From Protonemura montana (taxonomy: Eukaryota > Arthropoda > Insecta > Plecoptera > Nemouridae), in assembly GCA_947568835.1 (NCBI GenBank), contig OX387604.1:27638851-27702850 (forward strand): a DNA stretch of 64,000 nucleotides. The letters are read 5' to 3'. Of this stretch, positions 14,001 to 27,300 are shown one piece after another (the stretch's first letter is position 1; every line of letters starts with the position of its first letter). The translations under genes and the position numbers were made by a program. The notes below the pieces were generated by a model that was given only the letters and a program-made list of their open reading frames with translations, did no database searches and was not told the origin of the DNA.

Positions 14001-17000
14001 GTTCACCAAGAAACTGATCATACCAATGCACCTGATCTAGGTTGATAATCAATTTTGATATTCTGTGACATGTAGAAACTGGCATAGATAGAAACCTGCA
14101 GACCATTCTCAATTCTTGTGCATGAACATGAACATGAACGTTTAACAACAACAACATTCAGACAGAGGAGGTCCACTTGCATCGAGAAATGACACACTCT
14201 GAAGTCTTTATTTATTATTTTTTATTCCACAATTGATTACAGATATGTAATTTTAGGAAAGTCATAACAATAAGAAGGTTCTTTAAGAAAGAAGGTGCAA
14301 CGATGAGGTGTTGTGACTTACCTCTAGCTCAATATAGATCTTCCAGTAACGCCCGGTGCTGGGAAAAGTCTTAACAAGTCGTTCGAAGAAATTTCTTGTG
14401 TCCCCGATCCATCTCAATTGAGCTTCTCTGATAAGCATGCTCCATGCTTCAAGGTCATATGGGGTATCATCAACCGTTTTCTGAGCCTTTTTCAGTTTCT
14501 CACTTCCCCAATCCTGGAAAAAAACAGTGTCACAATCCAGTACAAACAGTACAATCCATTTGCAGCGAGGCAAAATCATTTTTCTCTCTGTGGTGTGAAA
14601 AAGTCAACATTTGCATTCTTGATGCTCAAGTCTAAGGCACCAGCGTTGTCAGAAGATTCCCATTACTATTTTTTGTTTTGTTTACTAAATCAATCATCTT
14701 CCATTGATTTTAACAATAGAAAAATAGACATTGGTGAATTGCAACGGAGCCTTGCTGTGTAGGACAAATATAAGTGAATATTTCTAAGAAGAATAAATAA
14801 GAATAAGGAATAAATAAGAATAAAGAAAGAATAAGGAATAAATTATGTAGCATATTTCAAGCACGGGTAAGAATTTTCATCAATTTAGATTCCAAATTGT
14901 AAAAAAAAAACTTTCCAATCCTGATTTTACAAAAAAATGTGGATTATTTAATAATTCCAATTCCCACCCTTGTTTCAAAGCATCTAAAAACTATCATTAT
15001 TTGTAGCATTACAAACGAAATGTTGCACAATTCAAGTTCTAGTTCCTCAAATTCCATCAATTATTTCAAACTTAAAAGTTAAAATGTTTCAGAGTTTGTA
15101 AATAATGTGTACATTTGTATAAATTAAATCTCAATTGATAATGCATTGTATTGTTATTATTTACTATCATATCATTATACATTGCATCGACGATTGTCAA
15201 TTATAAAAACATTAAAAGTAATATCACAAAGATAACAATGAACAAAACATGAAGGAAAAACTTGAAGGTAAATCTAAAACTAGAGTTATCACTAAAGAAT
15301 AAAACACTTGTATTTTTTATAGTGGGTTGACCAAGAGAAAATCTTTTATGTGATTTTTTAAAGTATTAAAGTTTGCTATCGTCAATAAATAAGGTAGCTG
15401 TGTAAAATATTTGTATACCTGTACAATGTCTCCTGTCTCATTAAAGTGTTAAATTGCATCTTAGAATTACACATTTTGTAGCAATTCTCCTGTAATGTCT
15501 ATGAATACCTGTGTTTATTGATATTGATAATATATTTTAACAAATAAAAGAAAGTTTTTACACAACATGTTTACGCTACGTGTAAAATGATGTTTCTTTA
15601 CTAAGTTTTACAAAGTTGGGATCTTCTGTTATGAGTGATTAATGATTATTCTAATTGCTTTTTATCTGTAGCCTAAATACTTTATTCTTGACAGAAACTG
15701 GATTTCCCTCAACTGTGATCCCATATTTTAGAACAGAGTAGAAATAAGCAAAATAAACAATTATTAGTGAATCATTTCTGACTCTGTCTCTTAATTTGTG
15801 CAGTGCATTACAGAGCTATATTACTAATTGAACTGCCTGTCTGGAACTAAGGGGATACAAGAATTACTCTTTCAGACAATGACAATTTTTACAAAAACTA
15901 TTTCAACTGGATTTTGAATGCTAAACGTAACGATAATTTAATTATATATTAATAATAATTAATATAATTTGATAATATAATTTTGACCGCAATGAATAAT
16001 ACAATTTGGATTATATCACATAGCGTAAGGACAACCTTTAAAAATTGGCGATTTTTCCAAACACATAATTTGTTAGTAAAAACATTAATTTGTTTGAGGT
16101 CATATTTTCAAAAATACAAAATATGTTAGTTTTTTAGTTATTGACACTGATTATTTTATTTAGATGCATTCAGGAAGCTTGAACTAGGTAATTGTTACAA
16201 TTTTTTGTGGTTCTTTTTTTATCGGTAAATTGTCAGGACTGCTCTTACCCTTAATGAAGTAACGGGTACAAGTTACGAAACGTTGGAAAAATTTAGTTGT
16301 TCTCCACTTCGCATTCAAAACCCAGTTTGAATAGTTTTTGTAAAAACTAATGCTAAGGTTAGATAAAGTAGACATGAGTCGAAAAACCAGGACACGTTTC
16401 CATGTTTCTGTTGAGACCTACTAAATTGCAATACTAGGTTTAAATTCCTATCATGGATACACAATTAAATTAAAAGAGATGTCCCTTGTGAGTTCACATA
16501 CTTTAGACAGTGTTGAGTATAAGTAGTGAGTTTGAAAAAGTTGTTTCATATCCATCGGGCTCTCTTACCAGGGTTTGAAATTGGGCCAAGAAGCTGTAAA
16601 CCGTTCCTGAATATGGTTTACACACTAAGGAATTGATAGCCTTCCCGTATCAAAAGGACAAGAAACGTTTAGATGAAGTCATTTCGCCAGATTCATACTC
16701 ACATTCTGTTCAGGGCATGGCAGGAGCAGGCCTAAAATATTTATTTTAAAGGGGGCATTGTTGTGCAACTGAATTAAATCTGTAATCCATTTACAGATTT
16801 CATATTTCTAAACCTTAGCCAACTTTCGTAGCGAATCCTCGAATTGGAATCAAAATTGCGATGATAGAAACTCCTAATAAGGTAGAATATATTAAATTAG
16901 ATTTGATTTGCTTAGAAAACCAAAAGTCACTTGCACGGAAACCGCCTCTAATATCAACAATACACAAGCCTGTTGTAACAGGCAGCTATTAACGAAATTA

Positions 17001-17091
17001 TTTAAGCCTATAATTAACTGAAACTGAAACTTACTAGCTCTGGGGGCAGCTTCTCCACTTCTGGCTCTGCTCTAACTTCTTCCACATCCAT
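5053..17091 (-). CDS. CSTF3: Cleavage stimulation factor subunit 3 (CstF-77 / suppressor of forked), 3' end incomplete
   Basis: HAT-repeat scaffold of the nuclear CstF complex, which binds the GU-rich element and drives mRNA 3'-end cleavage. Coding exons, 5' to 3': 17091-17035, 14513-14322, 13103-13071, 10384-10287, 10024-9871, 9794-9561, 9106-8915, 8576-8385, 7991-7890, 7573-7429, 7324-7255, 6789-6604, 5231-5053. All junctions are GT-AG and the reading phase is continuous, giving about 611 residues against about 717 in human. Diagnostic stretches are [64 protein letters not shown] and [10 protein letters not shown]. The final [13 protein letters not shown] segment matches the family's conserved link region, but the C-terminal 'monkeytail' that binds CstF-64 was not found. 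Reading past the donor at 5053 gives a stop at 5030-5032. The gene is divergent from DENND2. Identity is certain; only the 3' end is open. Confidence 0.95.
5594..6341. repeat. 17-bp tandem repeat array (about 44 copies) in the last identified CSTF3 intron
   Basis: Nearly perfect head-to-tail copies of AGGTCAGCAATATTGGT. Minor variants are AACAATATT for AGCAATATT and TATGTC or TAAGTC for TAGGTC. Each unit carries the 8-bp palindrome CAATATTG. The array lies between CSTF3 exons 12 and 13, so it is transcribed in the pre-mRNA. Confidence 0.97.
12940..12950 (-). promoter_or_regulatory. Candidate intronic poly(A) signals in CSTF3 intron 3
   Basis: Two overlapping AATAAA hexamers on the minus strand lie about 120-130 nt past the exon-3 donor at 13071. 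If the donor is not used, the frame reads four more codons and stops (GTA TGT AAT ACG TGA), giving a protein of about 98 residues. Drosophila su(f) and vertebrate CSTF3 are known to make truncated products from intronic polyadenylation. Use of these signals here is inferred. Confidence 0.4.
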
Positions 17092-18392
17092 ATCAAAAAG
17101 TTGGATTGATGAATCTAAACAACGAAGAAGTTTGCCGAAACTACAGCCACAACCTATCGAGCCTGACCTTCGATCTGCTCAGTGCTCAGTCGCTAGGCAG
17201 CGTTTACGTTTGCTCGCAGTGTTGCCAGTCAAATGACTGCAATCCATGACAGGAGTGCCATTTGTGAAAATCTAATAAATATATATGAAAAAAAATTCAA
17301 GTTATCAAAAAATATGTTCGAGGGATCAAATATCTTTCTCTGATATTGATCTAAATGCTGAACATAAAGTATGTTTTAAATTTCTTTACAGTGGCTAATC
17401 GCATTAAACTTAAATTAACGCGCGCACTTTTTAAGGCATCGAATTTAAATTTACGTAACTGTTATTACTGATTTTTATTTTCAACAGATGTTCAACAGAG
17501 TAATGGCATTCCTTAGAAATAACTAAAATTCCGTGAGGATTAGGCAACTATCAAATTAAATGAACAATTCATAATAAACATTCAGATGTGTATATAAAGA
17601 CATTTTCTGTTTTCACCGCCCTTTTTATTTTGGTGACAAATTTCCAAAGTTCCAAGGTCGATTTTCTTATGTGTGGCTAACCTGTCTTCGTCTACCGTGG
17701 GAAGGGAACGGAAGGAAGATGGTGCACCTTTCATAACAAAACTTCGTCACCTTTTACGGGTTTCAAAGTATGATATTTCAGTAACTAAATTCTGTTGACT
17801 AAATGTTTTCCGCTACAAGTATCAATCTCTCATTTAAATTGCCTCATAGAATCCGATTCATAGCTGGCTGCGTAACGAACATTATCGTAAGTCCAGTTTA
17901 GGCCTTCATGGGTGTTTCCAAACAATAACACAATAAAGCATTGATTTATAACAAGCATTGCTTTCGTTTGCCTGAGTACCTCATTCTTGCATGATTAATA
18001 TCGAAACCCTTGATTGGTTATCTAAATGTGGTGTTAATAATGTGTGCCCTGGAATACAATTGAGTGATCTAGAGCGACAGGACAAAGCTAGTTGGTACCT
18101 CTGTTGGTACGTTACTACTTACTAGGTACTTGATGTCAATAGTGCTCTACATAACAACAGTACTCTACACCTGACAGAACAAATCTTTGCTGTCACATAT
18201 CTTATATATATGCATTTCTGATTTTAATAGTATTTCCATTTTTGTTATAGGTTCACCCTCTACGTTGCCCCGAACGAAGTTTCGTTGATATGCTGTAATT
18301 GAATAGCCGCAGAAAGCATTACTCTACGTAGACATGCAGGTAACTAGCTACAAATGTTGGCTTTAGTCCACCCTTAGGGTGGTAGCCTTGCT
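17092..18392. promoter_or_regulatory. Shared intergenic region between divergent CSTF3 and DENND2
   Basis: About 1.3 kb separates the CSTF3 ATG (17091, minus) from the DENND2 ATG (18393, plus). No coding sequence or repeat is visible. It must contain both 5' UTRs and both promoters. I see no convincing TATA/Inr pair, so the start sites are not assigned. Confidence 0.5.
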
Positions 18393-21300
18393 ATGTCTAG
18401 AGCAAATGTGTCAAGCAGGGTAGAAGATATAAAGAAACGGTTGGAAGCAGCAAGCAATGCTCCATTGATAAGTCCTGAGAAGTTGCTGTTAGCGTCAGCT
18501 AATCGGCAAAAGAATGAATCGGCTATCAGAGCAAACATTCCACGAACATTCCTCGCATCACATTCGGATACACCGAGACGTAGGGGCCCCAACGTGGCCT
18601 CGACATTGGCTCAACATTCTGAGGCTGGGAAACGCAAAAGCTTGTCACCAGTCAGAAGTACGCCAGTCAAGTTAGATCGTCAGTTGAGTTCTCCTAGCTC
18701 TCGAGGAAACAATGTAAGAAGGAGTCCAGCATTTCGTTGTGACAAGATGGTCAAGGGTCGCAACGTAGTCGGACAGAGACCTCGCTCGTTCGTAGACACT
18801 TCACTGAACCGAGACGAGGTTAAGGTTAAGAGGTTAAATTCTTCACCAACAAAAAAGCCTGTCAAATTATTAGATACGTCGAGAAGATACGAAATGAAAG
18901 GAGTCGTCAAACCTGAGATAACATATCCAAAACCAAAGCCAAGTATTTCTCCACCTAAAGCATTAAATGACATTCCGAGGAATCCTAAAATAGAATATGC
19001 AGTAGTAAACAAGGCTCTCAAAACAAAGAAGCATGTTTCAGAAATTAGAAATGTATTTCTGAATGAAAATAAATCTGAAGAGACTGATATCAAATCTGAT
19101 ATTTTTCAAAAAACATCAACCAAAGAGGATTTTCAAAATCCAAGTCAGCTTGCTATCCCAAGCACTGACAATTCCAAAACGAATGGAGCTGATTGCAATA
19201 AGTTGGCAGTACGTGGAGTGAATGAGAACTCTCGTGAAATGGAAGAATTTATAGAAAAAAAGTCTGGAAAAATTGCAAACTTGTCCCCAAAACTTGGTGA
19301 ACCCTGTGAACATGAGTACGGAACTATTTGTGTGCCGGAGCGACCTTTAGGAAAGCCAAGTCCTAACGAGTATGGTAAGGTTAGTTTGAGCAACACTTTA
19401 AAAGCTGTGTTAAGCTCGCCATTGCCAGCAGGCCCTCCGCCACGTAAACCTCCGCGAACCTTTGCCCACGCTGCCATCAGTCACCAATCTCCTGTTCGAG
19501 ATCAAGTCCAAAGGTTCAACGATGTTGCCATCACCAGTCTGTCAACCGTGCCAAAAGTTTCGCCAAAACCGTGCATTCCTGGAAAAATTGCCAATCTTAA
19601 TCAAGCTGCCAACATTCTACGTCCAAGAAACGGAAGTAACATTGGAGTCATGCCGATCACTCAAGAAAGTTCGACGAAATCTCCACCGCAGAGACCGACT
19701 CGATCCAAGACAGAGTCTGAAATAATGCTCCGAAAACTCGAAAACGTTTTAAAAAATCATCAAAAGACAGGTATTGTCATCAAACCCACAACATCACCCC
19801 CGGTTCCCACCTTGATCAGCAGTCGACCCGAGGTAAGACTACGCAATCACACTACTGATAATTCCCGGAATGAAACTAGGGTCGGCTGTTTGGAATCATT
19901 CAGCTGCGTTAATCGTCCAGATACAATTCCATATCAAAGACTTAACGAAAACAACTCTGAGTTCTTCGTTGCACTTCCGTCTTCGTTGCACAACATGCGT
20001 CGATCCAGCTCTGTGGAGCACATTTATGCAGTTCCCTTCGAGTTCAACGGGAAGAGTCCTGACGAGCGGTCAGCTTTGAGTCTCGAAGCAAGAAGAAAAC
20101 AAGCAACTCGGAAGATACTTGCTGTCACCCCAGAGAAGATCGTTGAGATTGGACAGTTTAGAGAACAAATGGAAGAAGAGAGTTCTAGGGTTGATGATGG
20201 AGGTCTTCACTACTTGGTAAGTTTGCCAAATGCAACCAATAAATTAATTGTGCTTGGTACCTGACTGGGCAAAGCTACAGAATGCTAAACAAATCTCAGT
20301 GGTAAATGGTTTGGTTTGTTTTCTTTTGTTAAGATCGTTTTAAATTTTAGTTGCTCCTTTTTTTTTATTAAGTTTTATAATTAATTACTACTGTTAGATT
20401 GATATCTCATCAGTTGGTTAGATCTTTGGAGATCTAACATTTTCATATGTGAAATATGTGGCCGTACATAGCACTAAAAGATGAAAGCGATTAGTATGAT
20501 GGGTAAAGTTAAAGAGAAACCGCTATTGGTAAAGTTCCTGCTCGAAAGATGGCCGCCAAATGACTTCTTTACCGACAAAAATGGAAAGTGTCGGAAGACT
20601 CCGGTGGGTGGAGTCAGTCAAACGAAATTTTATTTATTTATTTCTTGCAGATTACTCAAATATGAGTCTGGTTTACCTCAAATTATCTTTACTAATTTTA
20701 ACCTCAAAAATTGATATGCATTTAACGATAATTTTGAGTCGTAATTATTTAATTGTTGAGATTAATTAAAAAAAAGAAAGGACCACAAGTGCCATGTACA
20801 TTCGTCTCCAATTACTACATGTTAGTTAACTTGGCAGATAACTCTACATTGAAATTTTCTTTCTAACCTAACCTATAAACTCAACAAATAAACCAATAGA
20901 CAGTTCTTGTGCTATATTCTCTTTTTTTTTTACGACAGGGCACCTTGGTACAAATGTGCTTATTTGTATTTCTCACTATATTGAAATTTGGAATGACTTG
21001 CACATTCACCATTTAAATTTGTTTCGTATTGCCCACTTATAGAACTTCAAGTGTAAGCAGGTGGAAAAAAGTACACCTGCTATGTCACAATTTGAGTTTA
21101 ACAGGGCATGAAACCCCCAATTCTTGTTTCTGTTTTCAACTTGCATGCTAACGTTGCCATCCTTACTTCTCTTTGATCATCCCATGAGCATTGAAAGTTA
21201 AAACTAACTTTGTGAAAGCTGAGTGCCTTCTGATAGAGTTAGACATTATTATACCTCCTTTAATATAGAGTCCTCATGCATACCTAACAATCTTACTTGA

Positions 21301-24300
21301 GATCAATTAGAAAGTAAAGTCTCTCTTCTTCAGATTCATGATTACAAATTAGAGGCTAAATTACATCAGCTTTATCCCAAAGCTACAATATCTCGATTGT
21401 TGCTGGAATGCTATGGAATGCTATGGAATGCTATGGGTAGCTGGTAAAGCTTCAAGCATGGGTATAATGATGTCTCATCTGCCTGCTTTCATCCCATTCT
21501 CTACATAATGCAATTTGGGGAAATTACCTACTGTGTGCTTTTGTTGCTGTTTAGAGGACGGGATCATCATATCACCTCGACGTCTTGTGTTTGTTTCAGA
21601 GTTCTCCAGTAAACTCCGAGCTTGATACTCATCAGTCACCGAAAGGGACTTCTGCAGGGGAACCAGAAAAGAGTAAAGCACTCCGGCCGAAACCTGGACT
21701 TCTCCGGCTAGCTGGGCTTGTTAGAGGTGCTGACAAACCTAACCAAGAGAAGGTGGGTAAAAATTGTAGTTAAATATGTTAAGCTTTGAACATATTGATC
21801 AAGTCTCTAATTATTCTGTTTTCTTTTATCTTCCTTTGCGTATTACCTGTTTGAATGAAGATTTAGAGCTGATGTGAAATGGTTACAATTTTATAAAATG
21901 ATTTTATCGTTTCAAAGAGAAAATGAAAAGGTGTATTCTCAGATAGTATTTTACATATATTTTCTAATCACTTATATATGGATATGGTTAAGTTGAGAAG
22001 TTGAGAAGCTGTACTAACATTTATGTAATGCTGTCTGTAAATATTTGCTTCCTGTTTCTTAGCAAATGTTAAGCCAGTGATTTTAATTTTTAACATTCTC
22101 GATTGCATTGGAATCTGATATTTTTTCACTATACTAATTTTACATTATAAGTATTATTCTTAAGTATTATACTAATTTATTGTTATTATTATTTGTCTAC
22201 AGTAGGTAACAGAAACAATAAGGTGTGGACTTCTACATTCTAAATACTTGGCCGTTGTTGCTCTCTTTTGTTGCTTTGATTGTAGCATTGACATTGTGAT
22301 CATTTTCTCTATAACTTCACAAATCATTGCTTACAAAAAGCATACAATTTCCAATTCATAGATCCAGCTTTTGCATAGGAAACTTAGTTTTAACTATTGC
22401 ATTACTAGCAAGTAGTTGGATAATATTAGCAGGGTTGCACATGATGAAAAGTATACTATTTAACAAGGAAAGTTTGCATAAACAAATTTTATCAACTTAC
22501 ACATAAGTTGTAACAAGTGGAGTTTGAAAAATGATCAGGCGGCAGGGGTGTGACACCCATGTGATTTTATATATTTTTTATTTCTGATAACAATATTGAT
22601 TCTGCTATTTTTGGTCCAAAAGATGGTTATGTACATAACTTTTTGCTAATGCAGAACACTTAATTAGAGATTTTTCTTGTAAGCTGTTGTCAATTTGAGG
22701 TAAATTGGAAATAGCTTTGAGAAGAGAAAGCATGTTTCAGCAGAAAACATAGGTTTTGTTGAGTTGTGTATTCATTACAACTTTAAAGCTGCAATATTTT
22801 ATTATAATAATATTTGTTAAGTAAAAATATATTTTTATTGTTGGTCACTTGCATTGCCCTTCTTTATTTACTTGTTTGCTTGGTTTGGTACATCCCGTTT
22901 GCAATCACCTTCTTTTCCTCCTTGTTATTTCAATACTTACCCACTGTTTCTTTTTTTAAGAAAGTAAAAAGTATTTAAACAATTTGATCTCTGTTTTGGC
23001 TACGAGTATATGTTCCCAGATATCAGCCTGTTTGCTCTTTATCTTCTTAACCTTGAGTTTATCTGCATAATTATTTGAGTAGCATGCGTCCTGAACATCT
23101 GCCCGCCAACTCTACCGCCAACTCTACCGAGCTGAAGGATTCTGTTGTTAGTATGGTTTGCACCTTTACATTGTGTTATTCAATGGCTATATTTAAGTGC
23201 ATCCTGGCTGCATCCTGGCTGCATCCTGGCTGCATCCTGGCTGCATCCTGGCTGCATCCTGGCTGAATGATACATATAACTTACTCTTTTTATTTCTATA
23301 TTGCTTCTAAATCAAATCCTTGCTGTTCTGAGATTTCACTTTCACTTTCTTTTAATGATTGAAAATAAGGGATCCAGAAGTGTTCAGTAAAAGAATCCAA
23401 AACAATTTTAAAGAAAAATTAGTTATCTGGTTCTTCTTTCTCTTCCCTCTTTCTACCTCTCCTAAGAGATGCAACAATTGCTAACAACTTGAGAACAACA
23501 TTGCTATAAAATAATATAAGATAATATGTTTTTAATGTGGATTTGAGTGCAGATCCAGCAGATTATGAACCAGGCATTTGGAATGCCCCATGGACCAGAG
23601 GTTTCTGGATCAGATGAGTCTCCTGGATCGACCCCGGATGGAAGCCTGGACTTTGCATCCAGTATCGCAGAACCTTTGGAAGACGCTACAACTAGTTCTG
23701 GTGAGACGATATCCAGTTAGCTATACAAAGTTAAAACAAAGTGGTGCTACCTAACAGTTCGTTAAAAGAACTAAAACTTGGACTTTATACTTGGATCTTC
23801 GGTACATTCTTATCCACTTCAGAATACCACAAATATGTGTTCAGATACTTATATCAGTAGCTGGTGTTATTGACAGCCAAGTGATTCATTGGAAATTGGT
23901 TATTGTTTGTTGTGACTAATTAAGTTTGGATGTGAATTGCATTGAATCGTCCTCGAGTGTTTTCCTTTTGCTTTTAAAAAGTGAAAAAAGCGGTAGAAAG
24001 AAGAAGAGAGTTTTTGAGAGGAAGTTATTGTGTTTTAAAATGCTAAGTGTTATAGATAGGTTTATTTATTTATTCTTACGAGGTTAACGAGGTATACTTG
24101 TGTGTCCAGGTTCTGAAAGTCTAACAGAGACTGCAGAGTTGCGTCAGTTGACAGAAAGACGTAAGACTTACGTACGCCGTGTTTCTTGTCGGATTGCGCC
24201 AACAAAACAACCGCATATGTTCCCGCATCTCTTCCAATACGTTCTGCTCGTTGGACTCAATCTCGGCTGTGGAATCAACAAGCCGTACATCAAGAGGAAA

Positions 24301-27300
24301 TATCCATCCGATGTAAGTGACTTAATTAGCTTACTAAACGATATATTAGGCCCTCGTTCTTCAGAATGATGAGATAGCATTGCCAATTAAAGCCTTTTAT
24401 CTTTTTACCACACAAAGCTAAAATAAACTGTTTCATTTATATTTTATAAGCTTTATTCTCCTTGTAAAATTCATAAATACTAAATAGATTGGGAGCGACA
24501 TTTCTAGCTTTCTGTGAGTATCTGCCATAAGTTCATCTTTGGTAAAGTTGTTCCGTGCCCAAAAATGTAGCCCATTGGATCATGCTATTGTTATATAAAG
24601 TCTGGTTTAAAACTTGCAAGGTTTGCCAGTTTTGACATAAGTTCTTATGGAAAGTATAAAACCAGTTTGGGTCAGTGACAAGGTTTGTTTAATGCTGAGA
24701 CATTAGTGAAAGTGAAATAATGACAACAAACTTGAATGCAGGCAGAAGTGACTCCACACATTGAAGAGTTCTGCTTCCCGGATGCTTCAGCTTGGCCTCG
24801 TAAGCCACACTCAAACGAAATGCCCGACGAACAGAGCTACTCATTGGTCATTACCAACGATAAAGGGGACCGCACTTTTGGCTACTGTCGTCGAGTGAAA
24901 CCCGAAGGAGCCGATGTTTGCCTTCCTCTTGCCTATTGCATAATCAGTCCGTTCAGAGCAACTGGCTTCTATTATAAAGTAAGTCTGCTTTTTATAGCAA
25001 CTCTGTTGATAGCAATGCGTTCCATGGTTAAAAACATTTGGGCCAGACATGCTGTCAGATTGTTCCATCTCCCATCTCTTGATGCCTTCTCATTTTCCAA
25101 TGCTAGCTTTTCATTATATTGTCTAGAACTGGAGACTGTATGTATGTAAATTGTTTAAAAAACTAATACATTTTACATTTTCAAGTTACAAATATTATGT
25201 ATTGTGTGTGAATCTGCTGTAAATCTGCTGTAAATCTGCTTGTGTTTCCAAGAGAGACAAACACATAAGTTTGTTTGTTTGTTGATTGCAGGTGCTTTCA
25301 GAACTAGAGTCACGTCATGGCCAACCAGAAGTGCTGCAGACATCATTTATCATGGAGCTGTACAACTGTAGCCTCCCTGGTCCAGGACAGTCCTTGAAAC
25401 CCAGCCCAGATCTCAGCTTTGTTTCACCCATTGCAAATACTGTTCGATCCACCCTCGACTCCGCCCACATGGTCCTCACTTCGAACGTCCAAGCCATGAA
25501 CGGTGCAAATGGAGAAACCAAGATGGATAACAGAACTTCAAGCGAAGTCGATGGCAATAGAGGAAGACTGGTTCATAGTTCAACAATAGTGCGACGTCCA
25601 TTGGATCTTAGACTGGAAGAACAGGATCTCAGACAGCTGTTTTCAGCTGTCAATGTTTCTGATCTGCTGCTGCTCTTTGGCTCACTTCTCTTGGAGAGGA
25701 AAGTTGTGCTCTTCAGTGATTCACTAAGGTATTAACAATAAGCCAGATTTAGCCAAGCTTTTTCAAAGTTTAGTAGAAAAAATTAGTTTTCTTAACTTTA
25801 AATGCTGATGTTTAGGAAGATTTCAAAAAATGTTTGCATGAAATACTTTGCCTGTTCAGCGCTTTACTGAACTTAGCATTGTATTAGTTTTCTTTAATCT
25901 AACCTGCATTCTCCATCTACCTAGGTCACTCACCCATGATACCTTCTTTTGCTTGATCTTGTCAATACAATATTGCCTCCTCTCTTTTTAATTATTAGGA
26001 ACATTACCTACTAACCTCTCAAAAATTGATGCCCAAACGGAGACTCGAACCCTAATCTTCACCTGTCAGCGGTTGCTCGTACCAATTGAGCTACTTGTAC
26101 ACATCATTTTTTGGAGGATTTTAGTGTATTTGGTAAGGTTTTTGGATTGATGAGATTGAGTATCAATTTTTGAGAGAGTTGTAGAGTTCCTAATCATAAA
26201 ATACTCTGAGCATTGCAAGAGTTTGCAGTTGAAATGAGATTTCTCATAGGAGCCACTTCTTTCACAGTCACCATAGAACTCAATCCATTACATTGACACT
26301 AAATTGTATTCCAGCAAACTGTCATCGTGCGTCGAGGCTTTGCAGTCTATCCTGTATCCGTTCAGCTGGCAGCACACCTTTATTCCCGTACTGCCGATAT
26401 CTCAGATTGAATACTGCGATGCACCCACGCCTTACATATTTGGGATTCTCAAACAAGCTGGACAAGTGCCGGTTGTGGACATCACCGACGTACGTAGCTA
26501 TTTCCTATATCGACATTCTGAATGTGTTTTTAGATTCAATAAACCCCCCTAAATAAATTAAGTTTAATTAACACTTGATTCCCCTTGAAAACCACCATTT
26601 TTGTTGGTGTAGTAGTTATCAGTTAGTATTTTTTGAAAAGACAGTTAAAAAAGCAGTGGTTCTCTGACTAAAACCTAGCCCAACTGGTCACAGCTTAGTT
26701 ATTAAAAATGTCTTTGTAATTCGAAGCCATTGCATGGTTATTTGGTATAAGATATTAATAGGTTCTAAACATTATCAGGGCATCGCTGTGGACGTGGATA
26801 CCAGCCGTGTGTTGGTCAGCGTGGGTGACGAGGCCACCATCTTGCCAACACGACTTAGACGTAGCTTGAAGACAGCGTTGCAGATGGTTGGGCAGTTAAC
26901 ACAGCCGACGGAGGCCGCTCGTAATGTGCTGGTCTCGGAGGCTTTTGTGCGGGCGTTTGTTGAAGTTTGTGGTCACTATCAAACCCACATCGTTGCCAGG
27001 CCAGAGGGACGACATTTTGAGGTAAAATTATCTGAAGAAATTTTGAGGGTAGATTTAGATGACCAGTTCTGTTTGGGAGAGAGGTTGGAGGGATGAAAGT
27101 TAAGCAACACTGCGCTGAGTCAGGTATTGGTTGGGTGACCATCATACACATGACCAGTTCTGTTCGGGAGAGAGGTTGGAGGGATAAAAGTTAGTACAGC
27201 AACTTCACTCGCCTTGCTTATCAACCTCTCGACAGCAAGGATTTGTGGAGGAATCCTGTTGTTTACGTTGTACCGTCCTTCTGAAAGGACGTTAAGCTGG

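Noticed and set aside
18680-19477. Antisense open frames within the long first DENND2 exon
   Set aside because: Opposite-strand shadows of a real, spliced coding exon, with no family resemblance.
23075-23266. Additional DENND2 exon
   Set aside because: No acceptor/donor pair keeps the frame (the obvious acceptor gives an immediate stop), and part of the frame is the 11-bp minisatellite.
26037-26100. A functional tRNA gene on the minus strand
   Set aside because: A-box and B-box are present but the anticodon arm is mismatched, there is no complete acceptor stem, and the same sequence recurs in repeat copies with shared ends. Treated as tRNA-derived repeat.
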